A stretch of 64,000 nt of DNA from Burkholderia latens (GTDB lineage Bacteria; Pseudomonadota; Gammaproteobacteria; Burkholderiales; Burkholderiaceae), in the NCBI RefSeq assembly GCF_902499045.1, contig NZ_CABVPL010000007.1:1-64000 (forward strand), given 5' to 3'. A model generated the notes under the pieces. That model was not told the origin of the DNA, ran no database searches, and saw only the letters and a program-made list of their open reading frames with translations. This document shows positions 53,634 through 62,434 of this stretch, one piece after another. The translations under genes and the position numbers were made by a program. The stretch's first letter is position 1. Each line of letters opens with the position of its first letter.

Positions 53634-54920
53634 ATGAATACGACCACCCTGACGGCGCAGGACGCCGCCCGCCCCAGCGCCGCGAAGATCCGGCGCATCA
53701 TCTTCGCCGCGTCGATCGGCAACGCGCTCGAATGGTTCGACCTGATCGTCTACGGCTTTTTCGCGGTGACGATCGCGAAGCTGTTCTTTCCCGCGACGAG
53801 CGAAGCGACGTCGCTGCTGCTCACGCTCGGCACGTTCGGGCTGTCGTACCTGATCCGGCCGATCGGCGGCTTCGTGCTCGGCGCGTACGCGGACCGCGCG
53901 GGGCGCAAGGCGTCGCTGCTGCTGTCGATCGGGATGATGATGGCCGGCACGCTGCTGATCGCGCTGATGCCGACCTATGCATCGATCGGCATTCTCGCGC
54001 CGCTCGGGATCATGCTGTCGCGGCTGATGCAGGGCTTTTCCGCCGGCGGCGAATTCGCGAGCTCGACCGCGTTCCTCGTCGAACATGCGCCGCAGCGGCG
54101 CGGCTTCATGTCGAGCTGGCAGTTCGCGAGCCAGGGGCTCGCGACGCTGCTCGCGTCCGGCTTCGGTGCGCTGCTGACGTCGACGCTGAGCACCGCGCAA
54201 CTGGAAAGCTGGGGCTGGCGCGTGCCGTTCCTGTTCGGGCTCGCGATCGGCCCGGTCGGGCTGTACATCCGCCGCTACGTCGACGAAGGCATCGAGTTCA
54301 AGACGCAGGCGCGCTCCGAAGCACCGGTGCGCGAGCTGTTCGCGGACCAGAAGATGCGCGTGCTGCTGTCGATCGGCGTGCTGGTGATTTCGACCGCGAT
54401 CAACTACATGGTGCTGTACATGCCGACGTACGCGATCAAGCAGCTCGGGCTGCCGGCGTCGACCGGCTTCGCGGCGACGCTCGCGACCGGCTTCGTGCTG
54501 ACGCTCGTCACGCCGCTCGTCGGCCATCTGTCGGACCGCACGGGCCGGATTCGCGTGATGGCGGCCGCCGCCGTGCTGATGCTCGCGACCGTGTCGCCGA
54601 CGTTCGCGTGGCTCACGCATCGCGCATCGTTTGCGACGATGCTCGCCGCGCTGATCTGGATCGGCCTGTTGAAGGCGACATACTGCGGCGCGCTGCCGGC
54701 GCTGATGGCCGAGCTGTTTCCGGCGCAGACCCGCGCGACCGGGCTCGCGGTCAGCTACAACACGGGCGTCACGCTGTTCGGCGGCTTCGCGCCGTTCATC
54801 ATCACGTGGCTGATCAGCGCGACCGGAAACCGGTTGTCGCCGGCGCTGTACCTGATCGGCTGCGCGGTGCTGAGTCTCGCTGCGCTGATGGTTGCGCGCA
54901 CGCGGCTTGGGATGCGGTGA
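53634..54920 (+). CDS. MHS-family proton symporter
   Basis: 428-residue major facilitator of the metabolite:H+ symporter group. N-terminal GNALEWFDLIVYGFFAVTIA is typical. The MFS motif is LGAYADRAGRKASLLLS after TM2, and its second-half copy is GHLSDRTGRIRVM. Twelve TM helices expected. Starts 34 bases after the M20 peptidase stop, so the two are probably one operon, with the transporter bringing in the peptidase's substrate. Substrate cannot be read; citrate, proline/betaine or other acids are possible. Confidence 0.85.
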   Translation: MNTTTLTAQDAARPSAAKIRRIIFAASIGNALEWFDLIVYGFFAVTIAKLFFPATSEATSLLLTLGTFGLSYLIRPIGGFVLGAYADRAGRKASLLLSIGMMMAGTLLIALMPTYASIGILAPLGIMLSRLMQGFSAGGEFASSTAFLVEHAPQRRGFMSSWQFASQGLATLLASGFGALLTSTLSTAQLESWGWRVPFLFGLAIGPVGLYIRRYVDEGIEFKTQARSEAPVRELFADQKMRVLLSIGVLVISTAINYMVLYMPTYAIKQLGLPASTGFAATLATGFVLTLVTPLVGHLSDRTGRIRVMAAAAVLMLATVSPTFAWLTHRASFATMLAALIWIGLLKATYCGALPALMAELFPAQTRATGLAVSYNTGVTLFGGFAPFIITWLISATGNRLSPALYLIGCAVLSLAALMVARTRLGMR

Positions 54921-55055
54921 CGGCGCGAGCCGCGTATCGGCCTGTTGGCTGTTCGCCCGTTCGCGACGACGAAAGACGCGGGCGCGCAGCGATGCGCGTC
55001 CGGCGCGCCGCGAGCGGCCCGCCGCAGCATTCATGCCGCGCAGGCCGCTCGCCGT

Positions 55056-56108
55056 TCACGGCGCCGGATTCGGCTGCAGTTCGTGCAGCGCGTCGATCTC
55101 GGCAAGGATCTCGTCGGACAGCTTCACGTCGATGCTGCCGATGTTCTCCTTCAGTTGCTCGAGCGACGTCGCGCCGATCAGGTTGCTGCGCACGAACGGC
55201 CGGCTGTTGACGAACGCGAGCGCGAGCTGCGCGGGCGACAGCCCGTGACGTTGCGCGAGCGCCACGTAACGCGACGTCGCTGCCACGGCCTGCGGCTTGC
55301 TGTAGCGCTGGAAACGTTCGAACAGCGTGATGCGCGCGCCGGCCGGACGCGCACCGTTCTCGTACTTGCCCGTCAGCCAGCCGAATGCGAGCGGCGAATA
55401 CGCGAGCAATCCGACCCCGTCGCGATGCGTGAACTCGGACAGGCCGTTTTCGAACGTGCGGTTGAGCAGGCTGTACGGATTCTGGATGCTCGCGATGCGC
55501 GGCAGCCCGAGCTTCTCGGCCGCGCGCAGGAATTGCGCGACGCCCCACGGCGTTTCGTTCGACACGCCGATCGCGCGAATCTTGCCGGCCTTCACGAATT
55601 CCGCGAGCACGCCCAGCGTTTCCTCGATCGGCACCGTGTATGTATCGTCGACCCACGGATACGCGGTGCGCCCGAACGTCGTCGTGCTGCGATCGGGCCA
55701 GTGCAGCTGGTACAGGTCGACATAGTCGGTCTGCAGGCGCTTGAGGCTGCCGTCGAGCGCCTCCGTCAGGTTCTTGCGATCGAACTGGTTGCCTTCGCCG
55801 CGAATATGGCGCGGATTGTGCGGTTGCCGTGCCGGGCCCGCGATCTTCGTCGCGAGCACGATCCGGCCGCGCTGCGCGCGATGCTGCGCGAGCCACGTGC
55901 CGATGTACTGCTCCGTGCGGCCCTGGGTATCAGGCTTCGGCGGCACCGGGTACATCTCCGCGGCATCGATCAGCGTGACGCCCTGCCCGAGCGCGTAATC
56001 GATCTGCTCGTGCGCGTCGCGCTCCGAATTCTGCTCGCCCCACGTCATCGTGCCGAGACCGATCAGGCTGACTTCGATGCCCGAATCGCCGAGTGTGCGG
56101 TATTCCAT
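55056..56108 (-). CDS. Aldo/keto reductase, Tas-like
   Basis: 350-residue NADPH-dependent oxidoreductase. The catalytic tetrad is visible: Asp and Tyr in LIDAAEMYPVPP, Lys in LATKIAGPA, His in LYQLHWPDR. The long insert (QPHNPRHIRGEGNQFDRKNL) and VPIEETLGVLAEFVKAGKIR are typical of the E. coli Tas group. Start at ATG 56108 matches MEYRTLGDSGIEVSLIGLGT. Single gene; substrate unknown. Confidence 0.9.
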   Translation of the reverse strand: MEYRTLGDSGIEVSLIGLGTMTWGEQNSERDAHEQIDYALGQGVTLIDAAEMYPVPPKPDTQGRTEQYIGTWLAQHRAQRGRIVLATKIAGPARQPHNPRHIRGEGNQFDRKNLTEALDGSLKRLQTDYVDLYQLHWPDRSTTTFGRTAYPWVDDTYTVPIEETLGVLAEFVKAGKIRAIGVSNETPWGVAQFLRAAEKLGLPRIASIQNPYSLLNRTFENGLSEFTHRDGVGLLAYSPLAFGWLTGKYENGARPAGARITLFERFQRYSKPQAVAATSRYVALAQRHGLSPAQLALAFVNSRPFVRSNLIGATSLEQLKENIGSIDVKLSDEILAEIDALHELQPNPAP

Positions 56109-56305
56109 GCTGTTCCTGTCGCGTCAGTGGAAAGCAGGAAAGCTAACACATCGGAGCGAGCGCTTCAGAGGGCAGCGCACACGCTTACAGGCGGCCTTCG
56201 ACGCGCCGGCAGCGCTCGCCCATGCGCGTGACCGCCGGGTCCGTACGCGTGTCGGCTGCGCTGCATACCGCGACGGCGCGCAGCGCTTCAACCGCGCCCG
56301 CGCCG

Positions 56306-56743
56306 TTACTGCGGCCGTTGAATGAAGCACGTCGCCGACGCATGCGCGACGATCTTGTCGTCCGGCGTCTTCAACGTGCCTTCCGCGACGCCGAGCGAAC
56401 GCGACAGGTGAATCACGCGCCCTTCCGCGATCAAGTCGACGTCGCGCGGCACGGGGCGCAGCATCTTCACGTGCAGGTCGACCGTGCCATAGCCGACACC
56501 CGCGTCCAGCATCGAATGTACCGCGCAGCCGGTGACCGAATCGAGCACCGTCGCGGCGAACCCGCCGTGCACGCCGCCCAGCGGATTCAGATGCCGCCCG
56601 TCCGCGCGCGCGGACATCTTCACGTAACCGAGCTCGACGCCCAGCGGCCGCATCGGGATCGTTTCCGAAATCGACGCGAGCGGCGCGTCGCCCGCCACCG
56701 CTGCACGCAACAGTTCGAGACCGGACAGGGAAAGCGGATTCAT
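56306..56743 (-). CDS. PaaI-family hotdog thioesterase
   Basis: 145-residue acyl-CoA thioesterase-like protein. The hotdog signature HLNPLGGVHGGFAATVLDSV contains the conserved Gly-Gly-Val-His-Gly, and VDLHVKMLRPVPRDVDLIAE forms the following strands. ATG at 56743 (MNPLSLSG) matches the family; the frame to 56851 crosses the promoter. Divergent from an HxlR regulator, with two dyads in the gap, so it is a likely target of that regulator. Substrate acyl group not known. Confidence 0.87.
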   Translation of the reverse strand: MNPLSLSGLELLRAAVAGDAPLASISETIPMRPLGVELGYVKMSARADGRHLNPLGGVHGGFAATVLDSVTGCAVHSMLDAGVGYGTVDLHVKMLRPVPRDVDLIAEGRVIHLSRSLGVAEGTLKTPDDKIVAHASATCFIQRPQ

Positions 56744-56783
56744 CGGGTTGTCTCCTGATTGAAAGCGCGTCGCCGCGCGAGTA

Positions 56784-56800
56784 AGTTCTAAATTGGAACT
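56784..56800. promoter_or_regulatory. HxlR operator candidate 1
   Basis: AGTTC-N7-GAACT dyad in the divergent gap, 41 bases upstream of the thioesterase start. It shares the GTTC-N7-GAAC core and the spacing of the second site. Confidence 0.7.
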
Positions 56801-56857
56801 CATTATTGACAACCGCGCCGGGCTTGTCAACGCACCGTGCAGCCGTTGCAACCGAAG

Positions 56858-56880
56858 GCGGGTTCTATAATCGAACCCGC
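56858..56880. promoter_or_regulatory. HxlR operator candidate 2 with embedded -10
   Basis: Perfect dyad GCGGGTTC-TATAATC-GAACCCGC, 33 bases before the HxlR start. The spacer contains an exact TATAAT, so binding would block the regulator's own promoter. Confidence 0.78.
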
Positions 56881-56912
56881 TCCGTTACTGAACCGCCGCA
56901 CGAGACTCGATC

Positions 56913-57395
56913 ATGAAATGGGATGACATCGGCACGCTGAACTGTTCGGTCGCGCGCACGCTCGCCGTGCTCGGCGATCGCTGGACCATGCTGATCCTGC
57001 GCAACGCATTTCTCGGCTGCCGCCGCTTCGACGCGTTCCAGACGCAGTTGGGTCTCACCCGCCACGTGCTGGCCGAACGGTTGTCGCGGCTGGTCGATGA
57101 AGGCGTGCTGGTCAAGCGCGCATATCAGGAGCGCCCGCCGCGCTTCGAATACCGGTTGACGGAAAAAGGTCTCGACCTCTACCCGGCCCTGCTCGCGCTG
57201 ATGGCGTGGGGCGACCGCTGGAAAGACGACGGCCAAGGGCCGCCGATGCAATTACGCCATCGCAATTGCGGGCAGTTGATGCATGCGGTCGCGGTGTGCT
57301 CCGCGTGCGGCGAGCCGCTCGACGCGCACGACGTGCAGCCCGAGCGCGGGCCCGGGTGGGTCGCATGCGAGACTGCCGGGCCGCTCGATACCTGA
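56913..57395 (+). CDS. HxlR-family transcriptional regulator
   Basis: 160-residue winged-helix regulator. The N-terminus holds the conserved Cys11 (GTLNCSVARTLAVLGDRWTM), which senses thiol stress or electrophiles in several HxlR proteins. The HTH spans about residues 20-85. The C-terminus has RHRNCGQLMHAVAVCSACGE, a Cys group that could bind zinc. Two GTTC-N7-GAAC dyads in the divergent gap suggest control of itself and the thioesterase. ATG at 56913. Confidence 0.9.
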   Translation: MKWDDIGTLNCSVARTLAVLGDRWTMLILRNAFLGCRRFDAFQTQLGLTRHVLAERLSRLVDEGVLVKRAYQERPPRFEYRLTEKGLDLYPALLALMAWGDRWKDDGQGPPMQLRHRNCGQLMHAVAVCSACGEPLDAHDVQPERGPGWVACETAGPLDT

Positions 57396-57802
57396 CGCTC
57401 GGCGCGGCAAACGTGCGTCGTGCCGATCATCCCGGCTCGGGCGTCATGCGTGCGGCGCAAGCCGCACGTATTCAAGCGTGCCGACACATTCGTGTTGACG
57501 CACGGCGCTCGCTGCATCGTCCGAACCGGCCCACCATACTGCGCTGAACCCGTGCGATCGAGCGCGCGCGTCGTGACGCCGCGGCGATACACCCAAGCGC
57601 GCGCCCACACGCGCTCGCTGCCGAGCCCCGTCACCGGCGCGCCCTATCCGTCGAATGCAAATCACACGCAACATGGCCCACATAGCCGGCTCGTTCGCGC
57701 TGCCTGCGCTACCGTGCCGCGCATTCGCATGAAGGCGTGGCTGCGCCGCCGTGTCTGCGTTACACTCACGGCCCGCTGTCTCAAAATCATTCGCTGTCCA
57801 AG
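57396..57802. other. Intergenic region without a supported gene
   Basis: About 400 bases between the HxlR gene and the PLD-type nuclease gene. Open frames on both strands have the Arg/Pro/Ala composition expected of GC-rich shadow frames and no ribosome sites. I see no strong hairpin with a T-run. Confidence 0.45.
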
Positions 57803-58426
57803 ATGTTGTCGCGCAAACGCCTCGCCGCCGCCTGCCTCGCCGCTTCCCTGCTCGCCACACCGTTCGCCGCCGTCGGCAAGACGCACAACGAATCGCTGCT
57901 GCAACAGGCGATCGATTTCATCGCGCAGCTATTACCGGCCCCGACCCACGAAGCGCCGGCCACGCAGGTCGTCGAATCGGCGTTCTCGCCCGACGGCGGT
58001 GCCGAGGCACTCGTGCTCAAGGCGATCGGCGCCGCGCGCAGCTCGATTCGCGTCGCCGCGTACTCGTTCACGTCACCGCCCGTCACGCGTGCGCTGCTGG
58101 CTGCGAAGCGGCGCGGCGTGAATGTCGCGGTCGTCGTGGACGACAAGGGCAATCGCGCGAAGAACAGCAAGCAGGCACTGAACCTGCTCGTCAATGCGGG
58201 CATTCCGACGCGCACGATCGACGCCTATGCGATCCACCACGACAAGTATCTCGTGATCGATGCCGAACACGTCGAGACGGGCTCGTTCAACTACAGCGCT
58301 TCGGCCGCCAGCCGCAATTCGGAAAACGTCGTCGTAGTGTGGAACAACCCGCAGCTCGCGTCGCGCTACCTCACGCATTGGCAGAGCCGCTTCGATCAGG
58401 GCACGCCGTACCGGTCGTCCTACTGA
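57803..58426 (+). CDS. Secreted phospholipase D-family nuclease (Nuc-like)
   Basis: 207-residue exported protein. Signal peptide of about 26 residues (LAAACLAASLLATPFAAVGK). A single PLD catalytic motif HxKx4D is present: AIHHDKYLVIDAEHVETGSF, followed by NYSASAASRNSEN. One HKD copy and this size match the dimeric Nuc/EndA endonucleases of plasmids and Gram-negative bacteria, which cut DNA in the periplasm. ATG at 57803 gives a clean signal peptide; the frame from 57737 is unsupported. Stand-alone gene. Confidence 0.87.
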   Translation: MLSRKRLAAACLAASLLATPFAAVGKTHNESLLQQAIDFIAQLLPAPTHEAPATQVVESAFSPDGGAEALVLKAIGAARSSIRVAAYSFTSPPVTRALLAAKRRGVNVAVVVDDKGNRAKNSKQALNLLVNAGIPTRTIDAYAIHHDKYLVIDAEHVETGSFNYSASAASRNSENVVVVWNNPQLASRYLTHWQSRFDQGTPYRSSY

Positions 58427-58585
58427 CGCATCGCGCGCACGCGAGCGCCGTTTGCGACGCCCGCCGTTGGCCGTTGCCCGCCTTCGCCGCAGGATGTCGT
58501 CAATGATCGCCGCGCACCGGGCGCCAATCAACCTGGCCGAACGGCCTGTCCGCCGGGCGTGACATCGTCGCGGCAAGCAGCCGGA

Positions 58586-58804
58586 TTAGCGGATATTGGT
58601 CGATCGCTCCGAGATTTGCGCGACCGCGACACAGCTGCGCGCGTGTGCATGCGCATCGCTCGTCGCGGGCTTCGGCAGTTCGCGGACGCCGCCCGGCAGC
58701 GCACCGAGTACGCAGTCCGTGCTGAAATTCAGCGTGTTCTGGACCATCGGGTACAGCAAGTACAGCGCAAACGCGAGATACCCCGCGTACAAGAGTCGAA
58801 CCAT
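58586..58804 (-). CDS. Small membrane-anchored hypothetical protein
   Basis: 72-residue ORF. Residues 1-20 are a hydrophobic segment (MVRLLYAGYLAFALYLLYPM) that looks like a genuine TM or signal anchor, followed by a short polar tail. No convincing ribosome site precedes the ATG. Not recognised; kept because of the helix and because no competing frame has better support. Confidence 0.4.
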   Translation of the reverse strand: MVRLLYAGYLAFALYLLYPMVQNTLNFSTDCVLGALPGGVRELPKPATSDAHAHARSCVAVAQISERSTNIR

Positions 58805-58931
58805 GGTGTGATAGATGAGCGATTGATCTCATCCTGTTTACGGCATCGCGGCAGGCGCCTTGAGGCGCCGGACATCCGATTCATGCCAGCGCGAAGCACG
58901 ATGCGTCCGCTCCCGGCCATGTCGGCACCGG

Positions 58932-59195
58932 TCAGAATGCGCGATAGATTGCGCGCTCGTGAGCCTCGTCGACGAGAATCGCCAATAGTTCAAGGGCCAC
59001 CCCGGGCTCGATGCCGCGCAGACTCCCCGCGACGTATCGTTCTGCTCGCATGCGCTGCTCGCGAACGATACGAAGGCGATCCCGGATGCACGCAACGATG
59101 ATCGCTTCCGCGACAATCCGCTCGTCACCGCCCAGCCCGGCATCCGCGTCTACGCGGGCCGGCCGCTTGCCGCACCGGACGACACACGCAGCCAT
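58932..59195 (-). CDS. Hypothetical protein
   Basis: 87-residue ORF. The sequence from residue 20 on (GLGGDERIVAEAIIVACIRD, then RLRIVREQRMRAERYVAGSL) is a plausible helical protein with a balanced composition, unlike shadow frames. No strong ribosome site. Not recognised, with no domain call. It sits between the small membrane ORF and the VOC protein gene on the same strand. Confidence 0.4.
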   Translation of the reverse strand: MAACVVRCGKRPARVDADAGLGGDERIVAEAIIVACIRDRLRIVREQRMRAERYVAGSLRGIEPGVALELLAILVDEAHERAIYRAF

Positions 59196-59275
59196 GCCCG
59201 CTCGTCGCCCAACGCCGGTCGCCCGCAGCCGGTCGCCCGCAGCGGGTCGCCTTCAACCGGGTTGGCGCGGTCCGC

Positions 59276-59749
59276 TCAGCTTCCGCACGGCGGCGCGCTC
59301 GCCATCGCTTCCGCGATCTGTTCGGGAGTCAGGTCGCGCTGGCGGGTCGCGATCGACCAGCGATGGCCGAACGGATCCTCGACCTGTCCATAGCGGTCTC
59401 CCCAGAACATGTCCGCGGCCGGCACCCGGACCGTCGCGCCCGCCGCGACTGCCTGTGCGATCGCCGCATCGGTATCCGGCACGAACAGGTGCAGGCAGAC
59501 CGGCGTGCCTTTCAGCGTTTTCGGGCCGAGCGCGCCGTGCTCGGGCATTTCGTCGACGAGCATCAGCGTCGAATCGCCGATTGCGAGGCACGCGTGCGCG
59601 AGCTTGCCGTCGGGCGTCGGCAGGCGAAACCGTTCGGTCGCGTTGAATGCGCGCTTGTAGAACTCGATGGCGGCGGTGGCGCCGGCGCAGATCAGGTGTG
59701 GCGTCAGCGTGCGCATCCCTTCCGGGATCGGGTTGACGGTCGTGGCCAT
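59276..59749 (-). CDS. VOC-family (glyoxalase/bleomycin-resistance-like) protein, PhnB type
   Basis: 157-residue cytoplasmic protein of the PhnB/YciA-like VOC group. Strings: LTPHLICAGATAAIEFYKRA, DGKLAHACLAIGDSTLMLVD, and the C-terminal YGQVEDPFGHRWSIATR typical of this subfamily. VOC members bind or modify small ligands, often with a metal; the exact role of PhnB-type proteins is unclear. ATG at 59749 is preceded by AGGAGCGACACCC. The frame upstream to 59938 is unsupported. Confidence 0.88.
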   Translation of the reverse strand: MATTVNPIPEGMRTLTPHLICAGATAAIEFYKRAFNATERFRLPTPDGKLAHACLAIGDSTLMLVDEMPEHGALGPKTLKGTPVCLHLFVPDTDAAIAQAVAAGATVRVPAADMFWGDRYGQVEDPFGHRWSIATRQRDLTPEQIAEAMASAPPCGS

Positions 59750-60142
59750 GGGTGTCGCTCCTTCAGTCGGTTGTCGTGTCGGAAAACGGGACGGATGCGC
59801 GCTGCGCACGCCCCCGACGCTACGACGAACGGGATCGACGGAAATCGACACGTGAGCCAAAATTTTTTGTTCGTTCTCGACGGGCTCGCCGGGACACCGA
59901 CGATGCGTGGAACCAGTCCGTTCGGCCAATGAGCTCATTCAACATGCCGAGGTGCCGGCGGCATGTTTTGAGCGGCGCGGCCTGCACCGGTCAAACGTGC
60001 CCTCACGTCTACCGCTGCGCGCGTCTCCCGCCTGCAGGACTATCGGGAATGCGGCACGCCGGCCACTGTTCCCGTGACCGGATCGACCTGCCGGCCGGAA
60101 TCGTTCAGCGGGCTTGCATCGCTGGTCGCTTCGGCCGCTCCG
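59750..60142. other. Intergenic region without a supported gene
   Basis: About 390 bases between the VOC gene and the small lipoprotein gene. It should hold the VOC promoter. Nothing else is supported. Confidence 0.4.
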
Positions 60143-60370
60143 TCAATCGCATGCCTTGGCCGTGCCGTCGGACGCGCAGTGATGGACGGTCCAGTGACTC
60201 TGCCCCGCGAGGTGCGGTGCGAACGCGATTCCGCGAATGGGCGTCGCGGGCGACGATGCCGGAACCGCTGTCGATGCGGTCTCGGGCGACGGCTGCACCG
60301 GTTCGGTCTGGCAGGCCGCGAGCATCAGACAGGGGGCGGCGGCCAACGCGGCGATGATGGATCGGGACAT
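60143..60370 (-). CDS. Small lipoprotein, unknown function
   Basis: 75-residue ORF. A clear lipoprotein signal (RSIIAALAAAPCLMLAAC, Cys20 as the lipid-attachment residue) is followed by a Pro/Ser/Thr-rich segment and a short C-terminus with two cysteines (HHCASDGTAKACD). No ribosome site of strength. Longer frame to 60598 does not add sense. Role unknown; possibly an envelope protein. Confidence 0.6.
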   Translation of the reverse strand: MSRSIIAALAAAPCLMLAACQTEPVQPSPETASTAVPASSPATPIRGIAFAPHLAGQSHWTVHHCASDGTAKACD

Positions 60371-60434
60371 GGCTTCGTGCTCGCTAGGAAATCGGGTTCT
60401 TGATCGGCTCGCGGACGCCTGCGTCAGTCGCCGC

Positions 60435-60743
60435 TCAGATCTGCGGAAGATCGCGCAACGTGCGCGACTCGTTCGTTGCATCGATGTCGAGTTCGATTCC
60501 TTCCGACGCGTCGCGATACAGCACGCGCTTGAGCCTCGGTCCGACCGCCGTTCCATCCGTTTCGTCGAACACGGCGCGCACCTCGCTGCCGGACGCAAGC
60601 GCGCGCGCCACTTCCGCGACCGCCGCCTCGCTCGGCGTTGCTGCCCACGACCGGTCCGCCGGATCGACGGCCGCCCAGCGCACGTGCGTGACGCGTGCGC
60701 TCAACACATCGATTCGGACACCATTTACCGCGAACATCGACAT
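60435..60743 (-). CDS. Hypothetical protein
   Basis: 102-residue ORF with a good ribosome site (AGGAG seven bases before the ATG at 60743). The sequence is protein-like (FAVNGVRIDVLSARVTHVRW, GSEVRAVFDETDGTAVGPRL) and predicted soluble, mostly beta and acidic. No family recognised. Lies on the minus strand with the small lipoprotein gene downstream, so the two may be co-transcribed. Divergent from the DUF695/RraB gene. Confidence 0.68.
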   Translation of the reverse strand: MSMFAVNGVRIDVLSARVTHVRWAAVDPADRSWAATPSEAAVAEVARALASGSEVRAVFDETDGTAVGPRLKRVLYRDASEGIELDIDATNESRTLRDLPQI

Positions 60744-60944
60744 CGGGAATCTCCTTCGACAAGGTAGCGGCCACGCGAACGCCGGACGAGACGGAAGCCG
60801 GCGACGGCGCGACGGGCAGCGAAGTCCGTCGCCACGGCCGGATGCGACGCGCGATCGCCCGTCGCGCTTCGGCCGACGTGATTTTCGATGATACATTGGG
60901 ACGCTTTGCAACCGTCAACAGACAATCGTGCACGGGAGAAACAC

Positions 60945-61688
60945 ATGACCGACGCCTGGGGAACCTTCCCGGCCAGAATGGGCGACCATCAGGCTTTCAT
61001 CAGCTTCAATCACGGCTTCGCGGAGATCGCGGAAAGCGACCCGCGCACGGCGCTGCTCAGCGTGCGCGTCGCGCTTGCCGATCCGACTCCCGAGGGACTG
61101 CCGAGCAGCGACGAGTTCGCCGGTCTCACGCAGATCGAAGATCTGCTGGACGCCGCCGTGGCCGCGCAAAACGGCGTGCAGGTCGGCCGCATCACGGTCG
61201 ACGGCAATCAGGATTTCCTGTTCTATGTGCCGTTCGACGAAGAAGCGGCGGCCGCAATCGTCGACTCGCTGGCCGAACGGACGACCTACGCGCTTCAATA
61301 TGCGTATCAGGACGATCCGGACAAGGAAACCTACTGGCGTACGCTCTACCCGACCGACGACGACTGGCAACTGATGCGCGACATGCGCGTGCTGGAAGCG
61401 CTGCGCCAGAAAGGCGACGTGAGCGACGTGAGCCGGCGGGTGATGCACTGGGCGTATTTCGCGGAACCGAGCGATGCGCATCAGTTCGCTGACTGGGCCG
61501 AGTCGAAAGGCTATCTCGTCGAGTCGGTCGCGCCGACCGAGGACGGCAAGTCGGCCGTGCGATTCGCGCACGAAGGCACGACGGCGCTCGCGGACATCAC
61601 CCGCCATACGCTCGAGATCAATGCCGAGGTGCGTACGCTCGGCGGCGATTATGACGGTTGGGAAACCAGCGTCGAACAGGCCGGCTGA
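60945..61688 (+). CDS. DUF695/RraB-domain protein
   Basis: 247-residue soluble protein. The N-terminal part (about residues 1-135) resembles DUF695 (MGDHQAFISFNHGFAEIAES, YALQYAYQDDPDKETYWRTL), and the C-terminal part (about 150-245) the RraB regulator-of-RNase-E fold (HWAYFAEPSDAHQFADWAES, then KGYLVESVAPTEDGKSA). E. coli RraB binds and inhibits RNase E; this fused form is found in several proteobacteria and is of unknown function. ATG at 60945 has GGGAGA upstream. Single gene. Confidence 0.82.
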   Translation: MTDAWGTFPARMGDHQAFISFNHGFAEIAESDPRTALLSVRVALADPTPEGLPSSDEFAGLTQIEDLLDAAVAAQNGVQVGRITVDGNQDFLFYVPFDEEAAAAIVDSLAERTTYALQYAYQDDPDKETYWRTLYPTDDDWQLMRDMRVLEALRQKGDVSDVSRRVMHWAYFAEPSDAHQFADWAESKGYLVESVAPTEDGKSAVRFAHEGTTALADITRHTLEINAEVRTLGGDYDGWETSVEQAG

Positions 61689-61944
61689 TCCGGCCGACGC
61701 GCGGACCGCGCGCGGACTGCGCGCGGACCTTGACGGGCTCGGTACAAAAAGCATCCCGGCAGCGCGACGGCACGCCGCCGGGACCAAGGCATCGCCGGCC
61801 GAAACCGGCGATGGGCCCAAGCGATCGCTCAGGCACGAGGAAAGCGATTCGTCCGGATCAGGCGACCGGATGCCGCGGCGCGGGACGCCGGGTGCCGAAC
61901 GCCTGTCCCGTTCCGCCGGCGCGGCGTGCATGCGCCAGGCGGGC
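61689..61944. other. Intergenic sequence downstream of the DUF695/RraB gene
   Basis: GC-rich stretch with no supported gene. Frames here are shadow-like. Confidence 0.4.
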
Positions 61945-61976
61945 AAAAAGCCCCGCTCCTGCGCGAGCGAGCGGGG
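61945..61976 (-). terminator. Minus-strand rho-independent terminator
   Basis: Minus-strand CCCCGCTC, ten-base loop, GAGCGGGG, then CTTTTTG. No minus-strand gene ends here, so it probably terminates an RNA coming from around 62.0-62.1 kb. Confidence 0.7.
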
Positions 61977-62080
61977 AAACGGTTGACCGGGCCGGGGTAG
62001 AACGGTCAACCGGTAAGATTGTGACCGCGGCCCGTGCAGCGGTCTGTGCGGCAACTCACCCTTTCAACGGGAAAACCCCG
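61945..62080 (-). ncRNA. Candidate minus-strand structured small RNA
   Basis: A nine-pair hairpin CGGTTGACC/GGTCAACCG (61980-61988 and 62004-62012) lies directly upstream of the terminator hairpin, and a weaker hairpin (CGGGGTTTTCCCG) is further upstream, all on a strand with no ORF. The 5' end is not known. Confidence 0.35.
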
Positions 62081-62434
62081 CTTGCGATGCACTGCGCGCA
62101 TTAAGGCATGGCGAGCGCGCAGCGGCGGTGAGCGGCGCGGCCGTCAGTGTGATTGCGCTGACGAGCAACCGATCGAGGGCTATTCGTATCGGCCGTTTTC
62201 GGACAGCGTCGCGGTATGGCGTAGCAGACAGCGTCAGTGGCGATGGCCCGTTCCAGGTTCGGATTTTTCGATTTATGTCGGCGATTTTTAATCGTGCGCC
62301 GCTGCTGGCATGTCGTGTTCTTCGGCACAGCGCTGTAATTCGGCTTTTCCCGGATCGGCGATTTTTCTTTCGAATTTCGGCGAAACGACGTTGCGATTGA
62401 AATCGCTCGCTTAGGACATGCTGCGAGCCTGACG
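62081..62434. other. Gene-free region, locally AT-richer
   Basis: About 350 bases with lower GC toward 62270-62420. Short frames on both strands are unsupported. It may carry a promoter for the minus-strand RNA; none was identified with certainty. Confidence 0.4.

Noticed and set aside
58559-59101. 180-codon plus-strand frame
   Set aside because: Arg-rich shadow composition with no ribosome site; the opposite strand has more plausible ORFs.
62128-62400. 90-codon plus-strand frame in the gene-free region
   Set aside because: No ribosome site, no domain; overlaps an equally unsupported minus-strand frame.
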